A stretch of DNA of 10,445 bases from assembly GCA_003452655.1 (NCBI GenBank), contig DMNR01000346.1:1-10445 (forward strand), given 5' to 3'. This document shows positions 7,386 to 10,445 of this stretch, one piece after another (position 1 is the first letter of the stretch; the number at the start of each line of letters is the position of its first letter). Under the pieces are notes generated by a model, which saw nothing but the letters and a program-made list of their open reading frames with translations, had not been told where the DNA came from and made no database searches. The DNA is from Actinomycetota bacterium (GTDB lineage Bacteria > Actinomycetota > Actinomycetes > S36-B12 > UBA10799). The position numbers were made by a program, and so were the translations under genes.

Positions 7386-7411
7386 TTCTCAAGAATCCTT
7401 TGATTCGAGAA
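7386..7411 (-). repeat. Inverted repeat upstream of ctaE, attenuator-like
   Basis: TTCTC (7386-7390) and GAATC (7393-7397) pair with GATTC (7402-7406) and GAGAA (7407-7411), giving a 10-bp stem with a 2-nt bulge and 4-nt loop. Read on the minus strand, the hairpin is followed directly by TTTTC, the layout of a small intrinsic terminator, about 52 nt before the ctaE start. It could equally be an operator for the divergent promoters. Confidence 0.4.
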
Positions 7412-7448
7412 CTTGTGCCTGGGCCGCGGAGCAACACCTGTGCGAAAT

Positions 7449-7493
7449 CGCGCCCATCCGCAGTAGCATCGGGCGCGCAGTCCAACTGCGGAT
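7449..7493 (+). repeat. Two interlocked inverted repeats in the divergent intergenic region
   Basis: CGCGCCC (7449-7455) pairs with GGGCGCG (7471-7477), and ATCCGCAGT (7456-7464) pairs perfectly with ACTGCGGAT (7485-7493). The arms alternate in order (first-left, second-left, first-right, second-right), so the two stems either exclude one another or form a pseudoknot. They end 27 bp before the start of the receiver-like gene. No tryptophan-rich leader peptide is visible, so this is not a classic trp attenuator. No gene lies in 7335-7520. Confidence 0.45.
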
Positions 7494-7520
7494 TCCCCAG
7501 CCTTACTAGTAGGAGCGTCC

Positions 7521-7952
7521 ATGAGTGCCAATCCATCGGCCCCCGGCAGTCTTAAGGTTCTGGTCTACAGCAGCAATTCGCTGACGCGTGACGCGGTCAA
7601 GTTGGCCCTCGGGCGCCGACCCGCTCCCGAACTCCCGCAGCTTGAGTACTTCGAAACCGCCACCGAACCGGCCGTCATCAAGGCGATGGATTCGGGCACG
7701 ATCGATCTGGCAATTCTCGACGGAGAAGCCGTTCCTTCCGGCGGGATGGGCATTGCGCGTCGGCTGAAGGACGAAATTTTCCAATGTCCGCCGCTGATGG
7801 TGCTGATCGGTCGGCCACAGGACGCCTGGTTAGCCACGTGGTCTCGGGCTGACGGTGTGGTGTCACACCCGCTGGACAATCTGGAACTCGCAGAGGCGGT
7901 TGCCATTCTGCTCCGTCAGCGGGTTGCAGGCATCAAGCCCATTTCCGTATGA
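7521..7952 (+). CDS. Atypical response-regulator receiver-like protein
   Basis: This 143-residue protein has the length and alternating pattern of a single receiver (CheY-like) domain, with no output domain. The strand-3 region IDLAILDGEAVPSGGMGIA (from about 61) places Asp67 at the phosphorylation site. Other key residues are missing: the acidic pair after strand 1 is Ser17-Ser18 (VLVYSSNS), the Thr/Ser position in VLIGRPQ is not conserved, and the invariant Lys before Pro in the last loop is His116 (SHPLD). I infer a pseudo-receiver that may not be phosphorylated normally. ATG 7521 has AGGAG at 7511-7515 with a 5-nt spacer. The stop overlaps the trpD start as ATGA, so the two are co-translated. 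No partner kinase is nearby. The fold assignment comes from pattern only. Confidence 0.75.
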   Translation: MSANPSAPGSLKVLVYSSNSLTRDAVKLALGRRPAPELPQLEYFETATEPAVIKAMDSGTIDLAILDGEAVPSGGMGIARRLKDEIFQCPPLMVLIGRPQDAWLATWSRADGVVSHPLDNLELAEAVAILLRQRVAGIKPISV

Positions 7953-9019
7953 CCCGTCAATCGTGGCCTGAGATTCTCAGTGCCCTGCTTGCCAAACAGG
8001 ATCTGAGTTCTTCCGAAACGTCCTGGGCGATGGGGCAGGTAATGGCGGGGGAGGCGACCCCGGCTCAGATCGCGGCTTTCGTTGTTGCGCTGCGAGCCAA
8101 AGGCGAGACTGCCGCCGAGGTCACCGGACTTGTAGATGCGATGCTGGCGGCAGCGCAGCCACTTCACGTCGATGGACCCGCACTCGACGTGGTTGGGACC
8201 GGCGGAGACATGGCCCAAACGGTCAACATCTCCACAATGTCCGCACTGGTGGCAGCAGCAGCAGGCGCGAGGGTCATCAAGCACGGTAACCGCGCGGCCA
8301 GTTCGCAGTGTGGCTCAGCTGACGTGTTGTCAGAGCTTGGTGTCGTTATCGAACTGCCTGGACCGGGTGTTGAACGTTGTGTTGACGAAGTTGGTATCGG
8401 ATTCGCTTTTGCGCCGGTCTTCCATCCGGCGATGAAATTTGCCGGTCCGACCCGTCGGGAGATTGGAGTTCCGACCGTCTTCAACATTCTCGGACCGTTG
8501 GCAAATCCCGCGCGGCCATCAGCCGCGATGATCGGATGCGCGAACCTGCGACTGGCTCCGGTAATGGCAGATGTCCTCGCTGACCGTGGGACCAACGCGC
8601 TCGTTGTTCGCGGCAGTGACGGTCTCGACGAGGTAACTATTTTCGCTGACACCGAGGTTTGGGATGCGACCCGCGGCGCAGCGGTCCACTTGGACAGCAT
8701 CCGGCTTGCCACGACAGGTATTTCGCAGGGTCAGGCGAGCGAACTCAAGGGCGGTACCGCCGAACTCAACGCGAGAATTGCGCGCGACGTATTTGCGGGT
8801 AAGACCGACGGCCCGTTGCAGGCAGTTCGCGACGCCGTCGCATTGAACACTGCGGCCGCGCTCGTTGCCTGGGATGCGGCGAATGGCCGGGGGTCGGACG
8901 AAGCCATCACTGAGCGAGTGATCGCGGCAATGCCGCGCGCTCTGGAGGCAATTAACTCCGGTGCCGTCTTGCGACTCTTGGACCGGTGGGCAGCTGTCAG
9001 TAGTGACGCGGCAAGATAG
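7949..9019 (+). CDS. trpD: Anthranilate phosphoribosyltransferase (TrpD)
   Basis: This 356-residue cytosolic enzyme joins anthranilate to phosphoribosyl pyrophosphate (PRPP) in the second committed step of tryptophan synthesis. Motifs appear in order: GTGGD (83-87), NIST (93-96), KHGNRAASS (111-119), CGSADVLSELG (from 121), HPAMK, RREIGVPTVFNILGPLANP (Arg170 in the anthranilate site) and GLDE (225-228, metal-binding acids). The length is normal for the family and no key residue is missing. The ATG at 7949 overlaps the stop of the receiver-like gene, and a zinc-ribbon gene begins 5 bp after its stop. There are no other trp genes in the window, so trpD is detached from the rest of the pathway. 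A trpD gene next to ctaE-qcrCAB is also found in Mycobacterium tuberculosis (Rv2192c beside Rv2193), so the linkage is conserved. Confidence 0.97.
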   Translation: MTRQSWPEILSALLAKQDLSSSETSWAMGQVMAGEATPAQIAAFVVALRAKGETAAEVTGLVDAMLAAAQPLHVDGPALDVVGTGGDMAQTVNISTMSALVAAAAGARVIKHGNRAASSQCGSADVLSELGVVIELPGPGVERCVDEVGIGFAFAPVFHPAMKFAGPTRREIGVPTVFNILGPLANPARPSAAMIGCANLRLAPVMADVLADRGTNALVVRGSDGLDEVTIFADTEVWDATRGAAVHLDSIRLATTGISQGQASELKGGTAELNARIARDVFAGKTDGPLQAVRDAVALNTAAALVAWDAANGRGSDEAITERVIAAMPRALEAINSGAVLRLLDRWAAVSSDAAR

Positions 9020-9024
9020 CGGCT

Positions 9025-9255
9025 GTGCTTCAACTCCCTGATTCGGCCACGCGGTGGCGCTGCAATCGATGCGGCAACTTGACCCGGTTTGATGTTCAGC
9101 GCACGGTGCGCACACGTGAGTATTGGCACGCCGACCTCGCCGGTGAACCCGAAATCGAAGAAGTGACGGTGCTCCACGAAGACGTCGAATCAGTCAGTTG
9201 CCGCTGGTGTGGTTCCGGCGACGAAGTAGTGACAATTCCGAAAGCGGGGGTATGA
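9025..9255 (+). CDS. Small zinc-ribbon protein
   Basis: This 76-residue protein has two Cys pairs, CNRC (13-16) and CRWC (59-62), about 42 residues apart, the layout of a zinc ribbon. Between them is an acidic stretch (LAGEPEIEEVTVLHEDVE). No signal peptide or membrane helix is seen. The start is GTG 9025, only 5 bp after the trpD stop and without a strong ribosome site, so it probably depends on coupling to trpD. Its stop TGA overlaps the next gene's ATG. The family name and function are unknown to me. A metal-binding partner or regulator of the adjacent CoA enzyme, or a nucleic-acid binding protein, are both possible. The tight packing and coherent cysteine spacing argue that it is a real gene. 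Confidence 0.72.
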   Translation: MLQLPDSATRWRCNRCGNLTRFDVQRTVRTREYWHADLAGEPEIEEVTVLHEDVESVSCRWCGSGDEVVTIPKAGV

Positions 9256-10439
9256 GCGAGTCGGCCCTGCCGCTGGCGGGTGTGACGGTCATTGACTTCT
9301 CACGCCTGTTCCCCGGCAACTTCGGGACGCTGCTGCTGAGCGCACTCGGCGCTGACGTCATCAAGGTAGAGGACACCAATCGTGGCGACGGGATCCGCGA
9401 CATGCTGGTGTTTGAGGGGCAGTCCGAGAGTGCCGGACACGTAGTACTTAACAGAGGCAAACGTTCCGTCTCGGTGGATTTGAAATCGACTGACGGGCAA
9501 GCTGTTGTACTTCGACTCATTAGTCAAGCGGACGTGCTGGTGGATTCGTTTCGCCCGGGAGTGCTAGATCGGCTGGGCCTGGGTGCTCAGGCGCTCGCCG
9601 AAGTCAATCCCACGCTCGTGCACGTGTCGATCACGGCGTTTGGATCAACCGGGGACTACCAGCGAATTCCTGCCCACGATTTGAACTCTGTCGGCTATGC
9701 CGGGCTGCTCACTCTGGTGCGCGACAGCGATGGAAACGCGACGATGCCACGTCTGCAGAATGCAGATCTTTCGTCCGGGACACATGCGGCATTGGCGGTG
9801 ATGGCTGGTTTGCGGGTTGCCGAGCGCGACAACGTTGGGTTTCGCGCGGATATCTCGATGGCGGAGACAGCGGCATCGATGCTTCCGATGCAGGTAGCCA
9901 CAGTGGTCGGGACGGGCGAGGCGCCACCAACTCCGGATTTTCTCACTGGGCGACTTGCGTGCTACAGCCTTTATGAAGCCAGTGACGGCGGCATCATTAC
10001 CGTCGCTGGCCTTGAGGCGAAGTTCTTCGTGCGGATGTGTGATTTGCTCGGTCGCCCCGAGTTGGCTGCGCTGCAGTACGACCCAGCGCGCCAGGACGAG
10101 TTACGTGCGGAACTCGCGACGACGTTTGGCAGTGCTCCCCGGGCGCATTGGCTGGAGTTGTTGGCCGGCGAAGACACCTGTGTCGGGCCCGCCTTGAGTT
10201 TGACCGAAGCTCTGGCGCAGCCGCAGTTGGTTAACCGTGGCGCCGTGACGCAGGCGGAGTTTCACGACGGCACGGTGGTTGATGTATTTCGGGTCATTCC
10301 GTGGGAGCAGCGCAGCGACCAGGGTGATCGCGCTCCGAAGTTAGGCGAACATTCCGTCGAGGTCCTGGAGCAGATTGGCGTCACGGCGGAACAGGTCGCT
10401 GATCTCATTGCGAACGGGATTGTCAGACCCGCTCCCTAG
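9252..10439 (+). CDS. CaiB/BaiF family CoA-transferase or alpha-methylacyl-CoA racemase-like enzyme
   Basis: This 395-residue protein starts at ATG 9252, which overlaps the zinc-ribbon stop as ATGA and has a GCGGGGG site upstream; a longer frame from 9198 lies inside that gene and is less likely. The N-terminus GVTVIDFSRLFPGNFGTLLLSALGADVIKVE and later LNRGKRSVSVDLK and DSFRPGVLDRLGLG are hallmarks of family III CoA-transferases. His142 (in PAHDLNS) and Asp172 (in NADLSSG) lie 30 residues apart, matching the His126/Asp156 pair of the M. tuberculosis racemase MCR, where they exchange the alpha proton. Family transferases use an Asp near Asp172 but usually lack the His. I therefore lean to racemase, with the CoA substrate unknown. 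The predicted location is cytosolic. It ends six bases before the window edge, so any following gene is not visible. Confidence 0.88.
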   Translation: MSESALPLAGVTVIDFSRLFPGNFGTLLLSALGADVIKVEDTNRGDGIRDMLVFEGQSESAGHVVLNRGKRSVSVDLKSTDGQAVVLRLISQADVLVDSFRPGVLDRLGLGAQALAEVNPTLVHVSITAFGSTGDYQRIPAHDLNSVGYAGLLTLVRDSDGNATMPRLQNADLSSGTHAALAVMAGLRVAERDNVGFRADISMAETAASMLPMQVATVVGTGEAPPTPDFLTGRLACYSLYEASDGGIITVAGLEAKFFVRMCDLLGRPELAALQYDPARQDELRAELATTFGSAPRAHWLELLAGEDTCVGPALSLTEALAQPQLVNRGAVTQAEFHDGTVVDVFRVIPWEQRSDQGDRAPKLGEHSVEVLEQIGVTAEQVADLIANGIVRPAP

Positions 10440-10445
10440 GTTTCA

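Noticed and set aside
7335..7520. A classic trp leader peptide or attenuator before the trpD cluster
   Set aside because: No short frame with consecutive Trp codons is present, so only unspecified structure was reported.
8164..9177. Minus-strand open frames of 148-198 codons opposite trpD and its neighbours
   Set aside because: They overlap trpD, whose motifs are complete and in frame, and the products look like low-complexity shadows.
9198..9251. Extension of the CoA enzyme to an upstream start at 9198
   Set aside because: It would overlap 58 bases of the zinc-ribbon gene. The added residues do not resemble the family, and ATG 9252 has both the ATGA coupling and a G-rich ribosome site.

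Overview
The window (roughly 60% GC by eye) comes from an actinomycete chromosome. It carries most of the genes for the actinobacterial cytochrome bcc-aa3 respiratory supercomplex: the end of ctaD plus ctaF at the left, and a ctaE-qcrC-qcrA-qcrB operon on the minus strand in the middle. The diagnostic features are a four-helix CtaF subunit IV, a di-heme QcrC in place of separate cytochromes c1 and c, and a three-helix Rieske protein with a twin-arginine pair before helix 3. The ctaD-ctaF adjacency resembles Streptomyces-type lineages more than mycobacteria, but I cannot place the organism to genus.

Layout from left to right. Positions 1-515 hold the 3' end of ctaD and all of ctaF, translationally coupled through ATGA and followed by a strong hairpin at 531-569. 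Positions 669-1931 encode a lipoprotein L,D-transpeptidase on the plus strand. Positions 1928-3016 encode, on the minus strand, a secreted M15/VanY-like putative peptidoglycan peptidase with a coiled-coil C-terminus. The last two genes converge so tightly that their stop codons overlap in one CTAG palindrome. A 15-bp perfect hairpin (3062-3108) closes the qcr operon. Positions 3123-7334 hold, on the minus strand, qcrB, qcrA, qcrC and ctaE, transcribed in the order ctaE, qcrC, qcrA, qcrB with ATGA overlaps at both qcr junctions.

Positions 7335-7520 form a divergent intergenic region rich in inverted repeats. To its right is a tight plus-strand cluster: an atypical response-regulator receiver protein, trpD (anthranilate phosphoribosyltransferase), a small four-cysteine zinc-ribbon protein and a CaiB/BaiF family enzyme with an alpha-methylacyl-CoA-racemase-like His/Asp pair. 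The first two and the last two of these overlap by ATGA, and the trpD to zinc-ribbon gap is 5 bp, so all four are probably one transcript.

Functionally, the qcr/cta genes oxidise menaquinol and reduce oxygen through one supercomplex. The two genes between the halves of the respiratory cluster act on the cell wall. The right-hand cluster joins tryptophan biosynthesis to proteins with no obvious link to it. Most of the window is conserved housekeeping sequence. The least explained parts are the degenerate receiver upstream of trpD, the zinc-ribbon/CoA-enzyme pair, and the structured intergenic region. I found no rRNA, tRNA, CRISPR array, insertion sequence or phage gene.
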